Assembly (NCBI RefSeq): GCF_022179345.1
Contig: NZ_BPQR01000051.1
Location: 1 to 42,452, forward strand
Source: Methylobacterium jeotgali
GTDB taxonomy: Bacteria; Pseudomonadota; Alphaproteobacteria; Rhizobiales; Beijerinckiaceae
DNA length: 42,452 bases
Direction of reading: 5' to 3'
The notes under the pieces were generated by a model, which was given only the letters and a program-made list of their open reading frames with translations, was not told the DNA's origin and did no database searches. The position numbers and the translations under genes are program-made. Shown here one piece after another: positions 26,273-34,702 of this stretch (positions are counted from its first letter, which is position 1; the number at the start of each line of letters is the position of its first letter).

Positions 26273-26962
26273 TCAGCGATGTCGGTCCGTCAGCCTGTCC
26301 CGAGCCGCATTGACCCGCGCCGCACGCTCGGCGCTGCCCCCCTGGTCGGGGTGAATGCGCTTCATCAGCGCCCGGTGCGCCGCCCGGATGCTTTCTGGGG
26401 ACGCCCCGCGCTCAAGCCCCAGGACCTGATAGGCCTCCTCCTGCGTCATCGCCCCTGGCTGCGCCGGGCGGCGCGCCCGCGGGTCACGGTCGCGCTCAGC
26501 GTGTTCACGCCAGCCGGGATGCCGGCGGTCGAGATAAGCTTCAAGGCCACGCGCCGCGGCGGGGTCGCGAACGGCGAGGCCGGCGCGTAGGGCCGCAATA
26601 TCGGAGGCTGTCAGGCTCGACAGGCGCCGGCCGCCGAGCGAACCCGCGCGCACGGTTCCATCGAGGGGGGCGCCGTCGCCGGCGGCGTCGAAGGCGACCG
26701 CGCCCGTCTCGCTCCTCTTCCCGAAGAGCCCGCGCAGGCGCCGGCCGATGCCGGCGGGGCCTTCGAGGAACCAGAGCGCCCCGGCGCCGAGCACCAGCGC
26801 GAAGTCGAGGCGTCCCCGCAGCACGCAGATCAGCGCCAGCGCGAGCGCGACCCAGCCCGGCGCCTTGGAGAGCAGGTCGCCGGGCACGAGCCCGCGGGCG
26901 CCGGAGCGCGACCAGTACCACCAGGCGATCAGCCCGAGGAGGCCCGCGGCGAGAAGCGTCAT
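26273..26962 (-). CDS. Membrane-anchored J-domain protein
   Basis: A 229-residue protein with one or two N-terminal transmembrane helices (LLAAGLLGLIAWWYWS and WVALALALICVL), a middle domain (ALRAGLAVRDPAAARGLEAYLDRRHPGW) and a C-terminal J domain: EEAYQVLGLERGASPESIRAAHRALMKRIHPDQGGSAERAARVNAARDRL. The HPD tripeptide at 204-206, essential for stimulating Hsp70 (DnaK) ATPase, is intact. A C-terminal J domain behind membrane helices is the layout of Tim14/DjlA-like co-chaperones in alphaproteobacteria. It probably recruits DnaK to the inner membrane. It follows the small secreted-protein gene by 5 bases. Confidence 0.88.
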   Translation of the reverse strand: MTLLAAGLLGLIAWWYWSRSGARGLVPGDLLSKAPGWVALALALICVLRGRLDFALVLGAGALWFLEGPAGIGRRLRGLFGKRSETGAVAFDAAGDGAPLDGTVRAGSLGGRRLSSLTASDIAALRAGLAVRDPAAARGLEAYLDRRHPGWREHAERDRDPRARRPAQPGAMTQEEAYQVLGLERGASPESIRAAHRALMKRIHPDQGGSAERAARVNAARDRLTDRHR

Positions 26963-26967
26963 CCCGG

Positions 26968-27225
26968 CTACCGTCCGTTGCCGACGTCGAGCCGGGTGCG
27001 GCCGCCGACGCGCAGGTGGGTGCCGTTTCCGAGATCGACGAAGCCTTCCCCGTCACGGGGCGCGGCGCGCAGGGCCTCGTCCCGGCACCCCGGCCGCGGC
27101 GGCAGGCGCACGCCCTCCGGCGCATCCTCCGGGCAGAGGCGGGAGACGGGGCGCTCGGCGGCCCCGGCGCTTCCGCCGAGTCCCATCAGGAGGGCGAGGC
27201 CGATCGCGGCCGGATACGCTCTCAA
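26968..27225 (-). CDS. Small secreted protein, 85 residues
   Basis: An exported protein of unknown function. A TTG start at 27225 follows a strong GGAGG ribosome-binding site. It begins a signal peptide (RAYPAAIGLALLMGLGGSAGA, cleavage before AERP). The mature part of about 63 residues has two cysteines (RLCPEDAPEG and RPGCRDEAL) likely to form a disulfide. The end is beta-rich (GFVDLGNGTHLRVGGRTRLDVGNGR). Upstream in-frame ATGs exist but lack a signal sequence. Operon partner of the J-domain gene, 5 bases apart. Confidence 0.68.
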   Translation of the reverse strand: MRAYPAAIGLALLMGLGGSAGAAERPVSRLCPEDAPEGVRLPPRPGCRDEALRAAPRDGEGFVDLGNGTHLRVGGRTRLDVGNGR

Positions 27226-27668
27226 ACCCGCTCCTCCCTCACGTTGCGATGGCGCGTGCGACACACAAGCCGCCCGCTCTCGCGCGGCGCCGCGCGCCCT
27301 TAACTGACCGTTCAGCATCCGGGCATCAAGCCTTGTTCTCGCAAGACCGGCGGGGTGCGGCAACGCACCGAGCCGGTCGTATCGTCGAGCTAACGAAATG
27401 GTCATCCCTCGACGGGACAATCTTCGTGAAGGAACGGAGAGCATCCCGGAGCGGCTGCGGGGCGCGCTGTGCGGAAAGCATGGGGCGCATCGCGTATCGA
27501 TTGCGTCGAAATCATGTCCGGCACCAGCAATGAGGCGGGACGATGCGCAAAGTCGCCCTAGGAATGCTTCCATTCGCAGGCAACTACGATCCGCTCCAGC
27601 TCGCACGGCGCTTCGGCCGGTGGGTTGGGCCTGAGCGGACGGACACTGTTCGGAAGGAACATCTGGAA
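27226..27668. other. 443-base intergenic region, AT-richer leader
   Basis: Separates the divergent secreted-protein gene and the 71-residue gene. An open frame runs from an ATG at 27543 into the downstream gene, but its codons here (CTA, GGA, CTT, CCA, GCA, GTT, ACT) are unlike the GC-biased codons used after 27669. I therefore read it as untranslated leader. Nothing else convincing is visible. Confidence 0.5.
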
Positions 27669-27884
27669 ATGGAAACCGAGGCTCTCGAACGACCCGCCGA
27701 TCTCACGATCTGGCGCACCGTGCCGGCGAGCTCCCCTCTGGCCCAGCCGGAGCGGTTCGACACCCTTCGCGAGGCGATCGCGGCCGCCGCCGGCGCGCTG
27801 ACCGACCCCGCCAAGCAGCCCTGGATCATCACGGAGGAGGGCGAGATCCTCTCCCCCAACTGGATCCGCACCTACCTGAACTGA
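27669..27884 (+). CDS. Small protein of unknown function, 71 residues
   Basis: Soluble 71-residue protein: an acidic start METEALERPADLTIW, a helix RFDTLREAIAAAAGAL, and a C-terminal DPAKQPWIITEEGEILSPNWIRTYLN. The ITEEGEILSPNWI end is reminiscent of short Rhizobiales proteins with the same W-I-I-T-E-x-G pattern; no function is known to me. Start chosen by codon bias and a GGAAGGAAC ribosome-binding element upstream. It is followed by a perfect hairpin and then the convergent SMC-like gene. Confidence 0.65.
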   Translation: METEALERPADLTIWRTVPASSPLAQPERFDTLREAIAAAAGALTDPAKQPWIITEEGEILSPNWIRTYLN

Positions 27885-27903
27885 TCCGACGACGAGGATT
27901 GCG

Positions 27904-27924
27904 GGGACGGCGTCGCGCCGTCCC
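27904..27924. terminator. GC hairpin between convergent genes
   Basis: A perfect 9-base-pair stem (GGGACGGCG / CGCCGTCCC) with a TCG loop, 19 bases after the 71-residue gene and 77 bases from the end of the SMC-like gene. No T-tract follows on either strand, so intrinsic termination is uncertain. Confidence 0.4.
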
Positions 27925-28001
27925 GCGTCCCGCGAGAGACGTCCGGCGGGCCCGGCGGCGATGTGAGCGACCGCGCGGGCCCGCGGCCGTTTGGGTCCCG
28001 C

Positions 28002-31000
28002 CTACTCGGCGGCGTCGCGCCCGCGAAACCCTTCGATCCCGACCCGCTCCGGGTTGATCGCGGCGAGCGCGCGCTTGGCCGCCTCCAAGGGGTGCTCCGC
28101 CTCGATGCGCACGGAGGCGAGGTCGGGGCTCTTGTAGACCGTGACGATGGTGTCCATCACCTCGGTGAGCGTGGTGCGCTTGTCCTCGGGTGCGGCGATG
28201 AGAAGCTGCAAACCCCAGGCCCGGTAGAGGTCGACCAGCGCCTGGCTGTTCCTCACGTCGAGCTTCGAGAAGGCCTCGTCGAGGAGGCAGAGGCCGAGCC
28301 CCGGATTCTCGTCGCCGGGCCGGTCTCCGGGGTAGTAGGCGCTGGCGAGCGAGGCGGCGATCGCCACGTAGAACGGGGCCTGCGCCTCGCCGCCGGAGCC
28401 GCGCAGGGCCCGGCTCGACATGGTGGTGCGGTTGCCCGCCCGGTCGCGCATGCCGATCTCGTAGGTGAAGTAGTTGCGATAGTCGGAGAGCCGTGCCGCC
28501 TCCTCCGAGCCGGCGATGAGCGCCGAGATTTCTTCGAGCGCCGCGTTCATCGGTCCCTCGCCGTCCTGCAGCAGAACCTCCTGCGCGGCATCGGGCGAGC
28601 GGGCGACCTCCATGGCGAGCGCGTGGACGGCGGCGTAGCGGCGGTCGACGCTCGCCTCGAAGGCGTAGGTCTGGCCGGTGAAGGTCTGCGAGGCGAGGCG
28701 CTCGTTCAAGGCTTCCAGCTTGGCGTGGACGCGCTCGAACTTGTCGGCCAAGCGCGTCAGCAGGTCCTCCGTCATCAGCCGGCGCATCTCGCCCTCGGCC
28801 CGCTCCGCCTGGGCGCGGTAGCGGCGCAGCGCATGGGCCTCGACCTCGTCGCGCTCGCGCAGCGCCCAGTCGTAGCCGAAGGCGGCGGGCGCCTCGCCGC
28901 GGGCATCGAGCCGCCCGAGCGGGTTCTCGACGCGCCACTGGGCGCAGTACTCGGCGAGATCCCGTTCCGCCGCGCGGTTGTGGGAGCGAGCGGCCTCGGA
29001 CGCCTCCTTGGCGAGGTCGCGCTCGCGGGCCGCGACGGCGGAAACCTCCCGCGGCTCCAGGCCCCGCAGCTCGACGCGGCCCCCCGCCGATTCGCCGGCC
29101 TCTGGCACGACGCCCTTCAGCAGGCGCACCCGCTGCACCTCGCCGGAGCGCAGGCGATGGAGGGCGCCGCGCCTCCCGGCCAGCGCCGCGCGTAAGGATT
29201 CGCGGGCGGCGGTGAGCCGCGCGTCGAGCTGGGCGGCCTCGCTCAGGAGCTTGTCCTGCTTCGGCTGGAGCACCTCGGCGAGCTCGCGCAGGTAGGCGGT
29301 GCGCTCGGCCTGAAGAGCCTTGATCTCCTCGGCGAGCCCGTCGCCGTCGCGGCTCTCGGCGGCGCTGCGCTCGGTCTGGAGGGTGCGGCGGCGGCCCTCG
29401 ATGCCGTCGGCCTCGGCGCGGAGCGCGTCGAGATCGGGAGGATCGCGCTGGATGCGGGCGCGCACGGTGGCGACGAGGCGGGCCGCCTCGCGCAGCAGCA
29501 CCGCCTCCTGGCGCAGGCGGCGGGCCTCCGTCACGGCGGTCTCGTGGAGGCGCCGGCTCTCGGCGGTGGGGCCGCGCTGGCCGCGCGTCATCATCAGGTC
29601 GACGGGTCGGACGACGGAATAGGCCATGCCGGCGGTCGAGCGTCCGCTCGGGGCCACGGCCCGGCTCATCCGGCGCAGCGCCGCGTCGTCGGGGGCGAGG
29701 TCGAAGCCGCCGATGCGCGCGGCCAGGAACGCCTCGGCGTGGGGGTCGCTCGTCTCGATCACCGACATGGCGCCGTCGTCGTAGCGCCGCGCCCCCCGGC
29801 TGCCGGTGTCGGTCGTCTTGACCAACAGGCAGCGGTAGAACTGGCTGCGCTTGGCCTGGAGGACTGCGAAGGCGTCCTCAAGCTGGTCGGGCGGCACCAC
29901 CAGCGCCTCGCGGGCGCGGCCGAGCAGCCCCTCGATCGCCGGACCCCAGGCGGGGTCGGAGACGTCGGCCAGCTCGCAGACCGGCACCGCCTCGATGCCG
30001 ATGCGGGCGAGCTCGGCCCGGAAGGCCGCCGTGTCCGGCGAGAGCCGCGCGGCCTGTCCGGCACCGAGCGTCGGGCTCAGGCGCTCGGCCTCCGATTCCT
30101 GGGCGCGGGCCTTCAGCGCCACGTCCTCCGCTGCGCGATCGAGGGCGCCGTCATCCTCCGGCAGGCGCATCAGCCCGTCGACGAGGCCGCCGAGGGGGCC
30201 GTCGGCGCGGAGCGTCTCGGCGAAGGGTGCTTCCCGCCGCAGCCCCGAGCGGGCGCAGCGGTCGGCGAGCCGCCCGACCTCTGGCGCGATCCCACGCAGG
30301 TGGCCCGAAACGGCCTGGAGCTTGCCCATCTCCTGCGTCAGCCCGACGAGATCGGAGACGCGGGCGGCGAGATCGCGCCGGTCCCGCTCCAGCATGGCGA
30401 GGCCGGCATCCGCCGCGGCGAGGCGACCCTGCGCGGCGGTCCCCGAGAGCAGCGCCTTGCGCTCGGCGATCTCGCCGTCGATGTCGCGCACGAAGCCGTG
30501 GCTCGCGGCGACGCTCTCGCGGGCGATGCGCAGGGCTTCGCTCGTCTCTCGGAGCCGGCCGCGGATCGCGGCGAGATCGATCACCCGGCGGCGCAGCTCG
30601 GCGGTGGCGGCGCGCAGCTCGTGCCCTGCGCTCGCCAGGACCGCGTCTGCCCAGGATTCGTAGCGGCCGGCGAGGCGCTTGAGGCGCGTCAGCTTCTCCT
30701 CCAGCTCGCGGATGGTCTCGACGAGGCGGCGCCAGTTCTCCACGGAGAGGCGGATGCGGGCGACGTCGAGGGGCTCGGCGTCGAGGACGAAGCTGCGCAC
30801 GAAGGCGCTCGAATCGAAGATCGGCTTGAAGGCCACCGCGTTGGCGAAGCTGCGCAGGAAGTGGCGGGGCTCCGGCACCGGCGCGCCCTCGCGCAAGCAC
30901 GCCAGCACTTCCGCGGTGAAGCGTTCGCCGGAGGCCCGGAACTCCTCGAAACGCTCGGCCTTGCTCCGCAGGCCGGCGGCGACCTCGCTCCAAGGGGCGG

Positions 31001-31451
31001 TGAAGCGGCCCTCCGGCGTCACCCGCTCGTAGTCGCCGATCTCGAAGCGGTGGCCGACGCAGAGGAAGCGCGAGAGCACCTCCTCCCGCTGCTCGTCGGC
31101 GCGGGCCGCGAGCGCCAGACCGAAGGAGACGACCCGTCCGGTGGCGGCGTTCTCGAAGACCAGCGCCAGGATCGTCTCGCAGGCCTCCCGCGTCGGGCGG
31201 CCGCCCTCGGCGGGGTCGCTGATCCAGCCCAGGCAATAGTCGCGCACCGTCCGCGCGCTGCGCCCCGAGGCCGAGGCGTTGAGCGCCAGCCGGCTGGCGT
31301 TGTTGCCGGCGAGCACCGTGCCCACCGCGTCGAAGATCGTGGACTTGCCCGCCCCGGTCGGCCCGACGAGCGCCGCCGCGCCCCGAATCCGGATCTGCTG
31401 GGTCCGGATCAGGTACCAGTTCGACAGGGCGATGTCGGTGAGGCGATACAC
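28002..31451 (-). CDS. Orphan MukB/JetC-like SMC ATPase
   Basis: A 1149-residue SMC-type protein. Near the N-terminus LTDIALSNWYLIRTQQIRIRG leads to Walker A GPTGAGKST (residues 30-38). Long charged coiled-coil arms flank a central hinge-like region (about 465-600, with PVCELADVSDPAWGPAIEGLLGRAREALVVP). The C-terminal head carries an ABC-signature-like RGSGGEAQAPFYVA (about 1015) and the SbcC/MukB-type Walker B LGLCLLDEAFSKLD (about 1045-1058), then LGLQLLIAAPEDK. This is the layout of MukB/MksB and of JetC of the Wadjet plasmid-defence complex. However, no kleisin (JetA), KITE (JetB) or Toprim nuclease (JetD) gene adjoins it: 284 bases without a gene lie upstream and a convergent gene downstream. 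The GTG start lacks a strong ribosome-binding site. ATPase looks intact; function unknown. Confidence 0.82.
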   Translation of the reverse strand: MYRLTDIALSNWYLIRTQQIRIRGAAALVGPTGAGKSTIFDAVGTVLAGNNASRLALNASASGRSARTVRDYCLGWISDPAEGGRPTREACETILALVFENAATGRVVSFGLALAARADEQREEVLSRFLCVGHRFEIGDYERVTPEGRFTAPWSEVAAGLRSKAERFEEFRASGERFTAEVLACLREGAPVPEPRHFLRSFANAVAFKPIFDSSAFVRSFVLDAEPLDVARIRLSVENWRRLVETIRELEEKLTRLKRLAGRYESWADAVLASAGHELRAATAELRRRVIDLAAIRGRLRETSEALRIARESVAASHGFVRDIDGEIAERKALLSGTAAQGRLAAADAGLAMLERDRRDLAARVSDLVGLTQEMGKLQAVSGHLRGIAPEVGRLADRCARSGLRREAPFAETLRADGPLGGLVDGLMRLPEDDGALDRAAEDVALKARAQESEAERLSPTLGAGQAARLSPDTAAFRAELARIGIEAVPVCELADVSDPAWGPAIEGLLGRAREALVVPPDQLEDAFAVLQAKRSQFYRCLLVKTTDTGSRGARRYDDGAMSVIETSDPHAEAFLAARIGGFDLAPDDAALRRMSRAVAPSGRSTAGMAYSVVRPVDLMMTRGQRGPTAESRRLHETAVTEARRLRQEAVLLREAARLVATVRARIQRDPPDLDALRAEADGIEGRRRTLQTERSAAESRDGDGLAEEIKALQAERTAYLRELAEVLQPKQDKLLSEAAQLDARLTAARESLRAALAGRRGALHRLRSGEVQRVRLLKGVVPEAGESAGGRVELRGLEPREVSAVAARERDLAKEASEAARSHNRAAERDLAEYCAQWRVENPLGRLDARGEAPAAFGYDWALRERDEVEAHALRRYRAQAERAEGEMRRLMTEDLLTRLADKFERVHAKLEALNERLASQTFTGQTYAFEASVDRRYAAVHALAMEVARSPDAAQEVLLQDGEGPMNAALEEISALIAGSEEAARLSDYRNYFTYEIGMRDRAGNRTTMSSRALRGSGGEAQAPFYVAIAASLASAYYPGDRPGDENPGLGLCLLDEAFSKLDVRNSQALVDLYRAWGLQLLIAAPEDKRTTLTEVMDTIVTVYKSPDLASVRIEAEHPLEAAKRALAAINPERVGIEGFRGRDAAE

Positions 31452-31735
31452 CTTGGCACGGTCCGGGACCCCGGCGCCTGCCGCTTCCTCGGGACCTCAG
31501 GGGTCCATCGCGGGGCGCCGATCGAGCCGGCAGCTTTGGCCGCACTCGCGCGGGGATACAAGCCGGGGGGCGAGCGCGGGGCGGGGATCGAGAGCCGGGC
31601 GATCGGTTCGCAGAGGGTGGACCTTGCGACGGTCCGCTGGTGAGCGGTCAAGGTTTCGAAGCGGACATCGCTCTCGATAGCGGCTCGCCATCCGGCGTGG
31701 GTTCCCGTCGCCAGCGGCTTCGGATCACCATGGCC

Positions 31736-32137
31736 TCACGTCGCCGTCGTGGGGATGCGTGCGATGACCTTGATCTCGAAGTCGAAGCCCGCAAGCCACG
31801 TCACCCCGACGGCCGTCCAGTTCGGGTAGGGCGGCGCCCCGATCTCAGCGTCGCGCACCGCCATGATCGTCTCGAACTGTGCCTGCGGGTCTGTGTGGAA
31901 GGTCGTGACGTCGACCACGTCGTCGAAGCTGCATCCCGCCGCCGTCAGCACGGCGCGCAGATTGGCGAAGGCGCGCCGGACCTGAGCCTCGAACTCGGGC
32001 TCCGGCGAACCGTCCTCCCGGCTGCCGACCTGTCCCGAGACGAAGAGCAGATCTCCCGAACGGATTGCGGCTGAGTAGCGGTGCGCGGCATACAGGGCAT
32101 GACGGGCGGCGGGCGTGACGGCGTCGCGCTTGGACAT
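31736..32137 (-). CDS. Rid-family (YjgF/YER057c/UK114) protein
   Basis: A 133-residue trimeric chorismate-mutase-like fold protein. The family core is visible: YSAAIRSGDLLFVSGQVGSREDG, QVRRAFANLRAVLTAAGCSFDDVVDVTTFH, and PPYPNWTAVGVTWLAGFDFEIKVIARIP. In RidA proper an arginine (Arg105) in the last block binds imine/enamine intermediates and is needed for deaminase activity; here that position reads N-W (residues 106-107). It is therefore probably a non-RidA subgroup with another role. A GAAGG ribosome-binding site precedes the ATG. Divergent from a TetR gene, with two shared operators between, so it is the likely regulated target. Confidence 0.88.
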   Translation of the reverse strand: MSKRDAVTPAARHALYAAHRYSAAIRSGDLLFVSGQVGSREDGSPEPEFEAQVRRAFANLRAVLTAAGCSFDDVVDVTTFHTDPQAQFETIMAVRDAEIGAPPYPNWTAVGVTWLAGFDFEIKVIARIPTTAT

Positions 32138-32225
32138 GGTCGAAACCTTCTCGTGTGCCGGGCCTGGCGGACGCGGGCGTCGTTCTGCATCGCCGTTCGA
32201 GATGTTTCCCATCCCGGAGACAAAC

Positions 32226-32246
32226 TGACATACGCCGCGTATGTCA
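32226..32246. promoter_or_regulatory. TetR-type operator 1
   Basis: A perfect 21-base palindrome: two 10-base arms beginning TGACATACGC around a single central C. It contains CATACG-N3-CGTATG, also found 30 bases away in operator 2. Position midway between the divergent Rid and TetR genes and the symmetry fit a TetR dimer site. Confidence 0.75.
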
Positions 32247-32258
32247 GTCGATGCCTCG

Positions 32259-32273
32259 CATACGAGGCGTATG
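32259..32273. promoter_or_regulatory. TetR-type operator 2
   Basis: CATACG-AGG-CGTATG, the same hexamers and spacing as operator 1, with centres 30 bases apart, about three helical turns and so on the same DNA face. Its right arm continues into TTGACA on the minus strand (32277-32272), a possible -35 element for the Rid gene, which would allow direct repression. Confidence 0.65.
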
Positions 32274-32307
32274 TCAACTCGCTTGGCGGCGCATCGGGGA
32301 CAGGTGC

Positions 32308-32910
32308 ATGGCGACGGTAAGGCGGGCCGAGACGATGGCCGAGACGCGTGGCAAGCTTTTGAGCGCGGCGCGTCGGGCCTTCGCGACCCAAGGCTATGCC
32401 GCAGCGTCGATGGATGAACTCACCGCTTCGGTCGGCCTGACGCGCGGCGCGCTCTACCACAACTTCGGGGACAAGAAGGGCCTGCTCTGGGCCGTGATCG
32501 CGCAGATCGACGGCGAGATGGCCGAGCGGCTGCGCGAGGTCCGCGAGCGCGCGCGAGACCGGTGGCATGGTCTCCTCGACGAAGGCACGGCCTACATCGA
32601 GATGGCGGTCGAACCCGAGATCCAGCGCATCATGCTCCTCGATGGGCCCGCCGTCCTCGGCGATCCCTCGAAGTGGCCCGGCGAGAACGCGTGCCTGCAG
32701 ATCACGATGCGCACGATCCGGTCGCTGATCGACGAGGGCGTCGTGCAAGCGATCGATGTCGAGGCGGCCGGGCGTCTGTTGAACGGCGCGGCGTTGAGCG
32801 CGGCGCTCTGGGTCGCCGCCTCCGACGATCCGTCCGTGGTCCTCGAGAAGGCCGTTGGCGCGTTCCGGCAGTTGGCGCGCGGGCTGCTGCGCGAAGAAGC
32901 CCAAGGATGA
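32308..32910 (+). CDS. TetR/AcrR family transcriptional regulator
   Basis: A 200-residue repressor-type protein. The N-terminal helix-turn-helix is clear: LLSAARRAFATQGYAAASMDELTASVGLTRGALYHNFGDKKGLLWAV (about residues 17-63). The C-terminal ligand/dimerisation domain includes YIEMAVEPEIQRIMLLDGPAVLGDPSKW, typical of the TetR_C regulators that carry an LLDGPAVLG motif. The ATG at 32308 follows AGGTGC at short spacing. It very probably binds the two palindromes in front of it and controls itself and the divergent Rid-family gene; the inducer is unknown. Confidence 0.9.
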   Translation: MATVRRAETMAETRGKLLSAARRAFATQGYAAASMDELTASVGLTRGALYHNFGDKKGLLWAVIAQIDGEMAERLREVRERARDRWHGLLDEGTAYIEMAVEPEIQRIMLLDGPAVLGDPSKWPGENACLQITMRTIRSLIDEGVVQAIDVEAAGRLLNGAALSAALWVAASDDPSVVLEKAVGAFRQLARGLLREEAQG

Positions 32911-33052
32911 CGCCGAGCGGTCGACTCATCGCACGAGACGAGCCCTCAAGCCCGAACGACTGCGTTCGAGATGGTGGGGCCACGGCCGAACGGCCGGTCG
33001 GGTCGGAAGCAGGCTCTCCCCGCTCGCCGGGACCCGACGTGAGAGCGGCCCT

Positions 33053-34699
33053 TCATCCCGGCGCCAAGCGTCCCCGGTAGGCGAAGACGAGCCCGGTCCA
33101 AGGGTGGGCGACGGCGACGCGGAAGCGGTAGCGGGGACCGTCAGCCCAGCTTCGGGCGCGGATGCGGGGGGCGAGGCGGGCCGGCAGGGGCAGGCCGAGG
33201 AGGCTCCAGCCTTCCCAGTGCCAGACTAGGGCGGCGGCCTCAGCCTCGGCGCGGAAGCGGAAGCGCAGGGGGCCGATCCGCTCCTCGAAACGGCCGAAAT
33301 CGCCGGCGTCGCAGAGCGTCGAGGCGAAGCGGGCGGTGCCGAAGCGGCGGGTCCAGCGCTCGCCGGTGCCGGCGGCCTCTATCGCGACGCGGGTCTCGTG
33401 GCAGCCGGATGGCGGCAGGCCCATCAGTGATGCCGCGAGCCGGGCGAGGGGGTGGCGACCGGTCCGCGCGACCGCCTGCCCGGAAAGCCGGACCCCGGCC
33501 GCCGCCCCGTGCACCGCGCGGACGGGGGCGGGCAGGGCATCGAAGCGGCTCCCGAGGATGCGCGGGAACAGGGCGGCCTCGTCCGGGCGCCGCTCCTCGG
33601 TGCGGGTGCGGATCGGCAAGCCAGCCAGCTCGCGCAGGATGGCGTCGCGGCCGATGAGCCCGGCGCAGGCGAAGGCGCCGCTGCGGGTCTCGCGGCCCTC
33701 GGCGAGCGCCCGGACCAGGGCGGCGGCGGCGGCGGCCGGGACGTTCGGGCCGGCGCCGTCGCGGGCGGTGAGGAACCAGCGGGCGGCGGCCCTTCGGCCC
33801 TCGGCGTCGAGCCCCCGCGCCTCGACGGTCATGCCGCCCCGGTCGGTGCCGAGCGGCGCGAGGATGTCGGCGGCGAATCTCAGCGGCTTCGCCAGGGGCA
33901 CGAGAGTGGGAACGAGGCCGGCGCGCACCGGCATGGCCAGGGCGGCAAGGCCGAGATGCATGGCGCCGAGCTCGAGCCCGGCCAGGAACAGCGCCTCCTC
34001 GCGGATGGGGAAGCGGGCTGGCAGGAGGTCGAGATCCGGGGTCTCGCAGAGCGCCAGCCAGCGCCGCCCGAGGCCGGGCATGGGGCGGCGCTGGCTGCCC
34101 GACCAGCCGCTGCGTTCGGTCCAGCCGCCGCCGGCGAAGACCCGCACCGGACGCCCCGTGTAGGAGAGGATCGCACGGATCACCGAGAGGCCGCGGGGCG
34201 CCTGCGCGCCCGGAGAGATCGCGACCGCCACCGTATCGAGCCGCCGCCAGCCGGCGACGAGGGGTTCGAGGGCGGCGTGGGAGAGGGCCGGGGTCGAGCT
34301 CGCGCCCGTCACCGCGAGGACGCCGGCCGCCCGCGCGGCTGCGTCGAGGGCGGCGGGGAAGCCCGCGACATAGGCGCGCCCGTCGGCGAGGTCGATGCTG
34401 TGGGCGCCGAGCGCGCAGGCCGCCCGGGCGAGATCGGTGCCGGATCCCTGGAAGGGGCCGGCGGCGTCGACCACCGCCCAGGGGCGTAGACGCGCGAGGT
34501 CCTCGGGGCGCGCCCGGTCGAGGAGCGCGGTCTCGATCCGCGCCTCGGGATACGCCGGCCGGAGCTGCGCGGCGAGCGCATCGAGGGCGGTGCGGGTCCG
34601 TGCGGCGAGCACGATCTCCAGCCCCGCGATGCCGGCGAGCATCCCGCAGAGCCGGCTCCCGAACACGCCGGTCGCCCCGACGACGACGACCCGCCGCAC
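33053..34699 (-). CDS. Saccharopine-dehydrogenase-like oxidoreductase with DUF4166 domain
   Basis: A 548-residue two-domain protein. The N-terminal half is a Rossmann NAD(P)-binding domain: VVVVGATGVFGSRLCGMLA at residues 4-22, AARTRTALDALAAQL, and VVDAAGPFQGSGTDLARAACALGAHSIDLADGRAYV, as in saccharopine dehydrogenase-like proteins. The C-terminal 200 residues (from about LFPRILGSRFDALPAPVRAVHG to the end) match DUF4166, with GCHETRVAIEAAG, WTRRFG and the closing WSLLGLPLPARLAPRIRARSW region. The reaction is unknown. GTG start, 3 bases after the DCC stop, last gene of the three-gene operon. Confidence 0.82.
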   Translation of the reverse strand: MRRVVVVGATGVFGSRLCGMLAGIAGLEIVLAARTRTALDALAAQLRPAYPEARIETALLDRARPEDLARLRPWAVVDAAGPFQGSGTDLARAACALGAHSIDLADGRAYVAGFPAALDAAARAAGVLAVTGASSTPALSHAALEPLVAGWRRLDTVAVAISPGAQAPRGLSVIRAILSYTGRPVRVFAGGGWTERSGWSGSQRRPMPGLGRRWLALCETPDLDLLPARFPIREEALFLAGLELGAMHLGLAALAMPVRAGLVPTLVPLAKPLRFAADILAPLGTDRGGMTVEARGLDAEGRRAAARWFLTARDGAGPNVPAAAAAALVRALAEGRETRSGAFACAGLIGRDAILRELAGLPIRTRTEERRPDEAALFPRILGSRFDALPAPVRAVHGAAAGVRLSGQAVARTGRHPLARLAASLMGLPPSGCHETRVAIEAAGTGERWTRRFGTARFASTLCDAGDFGRFEERIGPLRFRFRAEAEAAALVWHWEGWSLLGLPLPARLAPRIRARSWADGPRYRFRVAVAHPWTGLVFAYRGRLAPG

Positions 34700-34702
34700 G
34701 GA

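Noticed and set aside
28002..32137. A complete Wadjet or Mks defence operon
   Set aside because: Only the SMC subunit is present; the flanking genes are a small unrelated protein and a Rid-family protein, so it cannot be called a full system.
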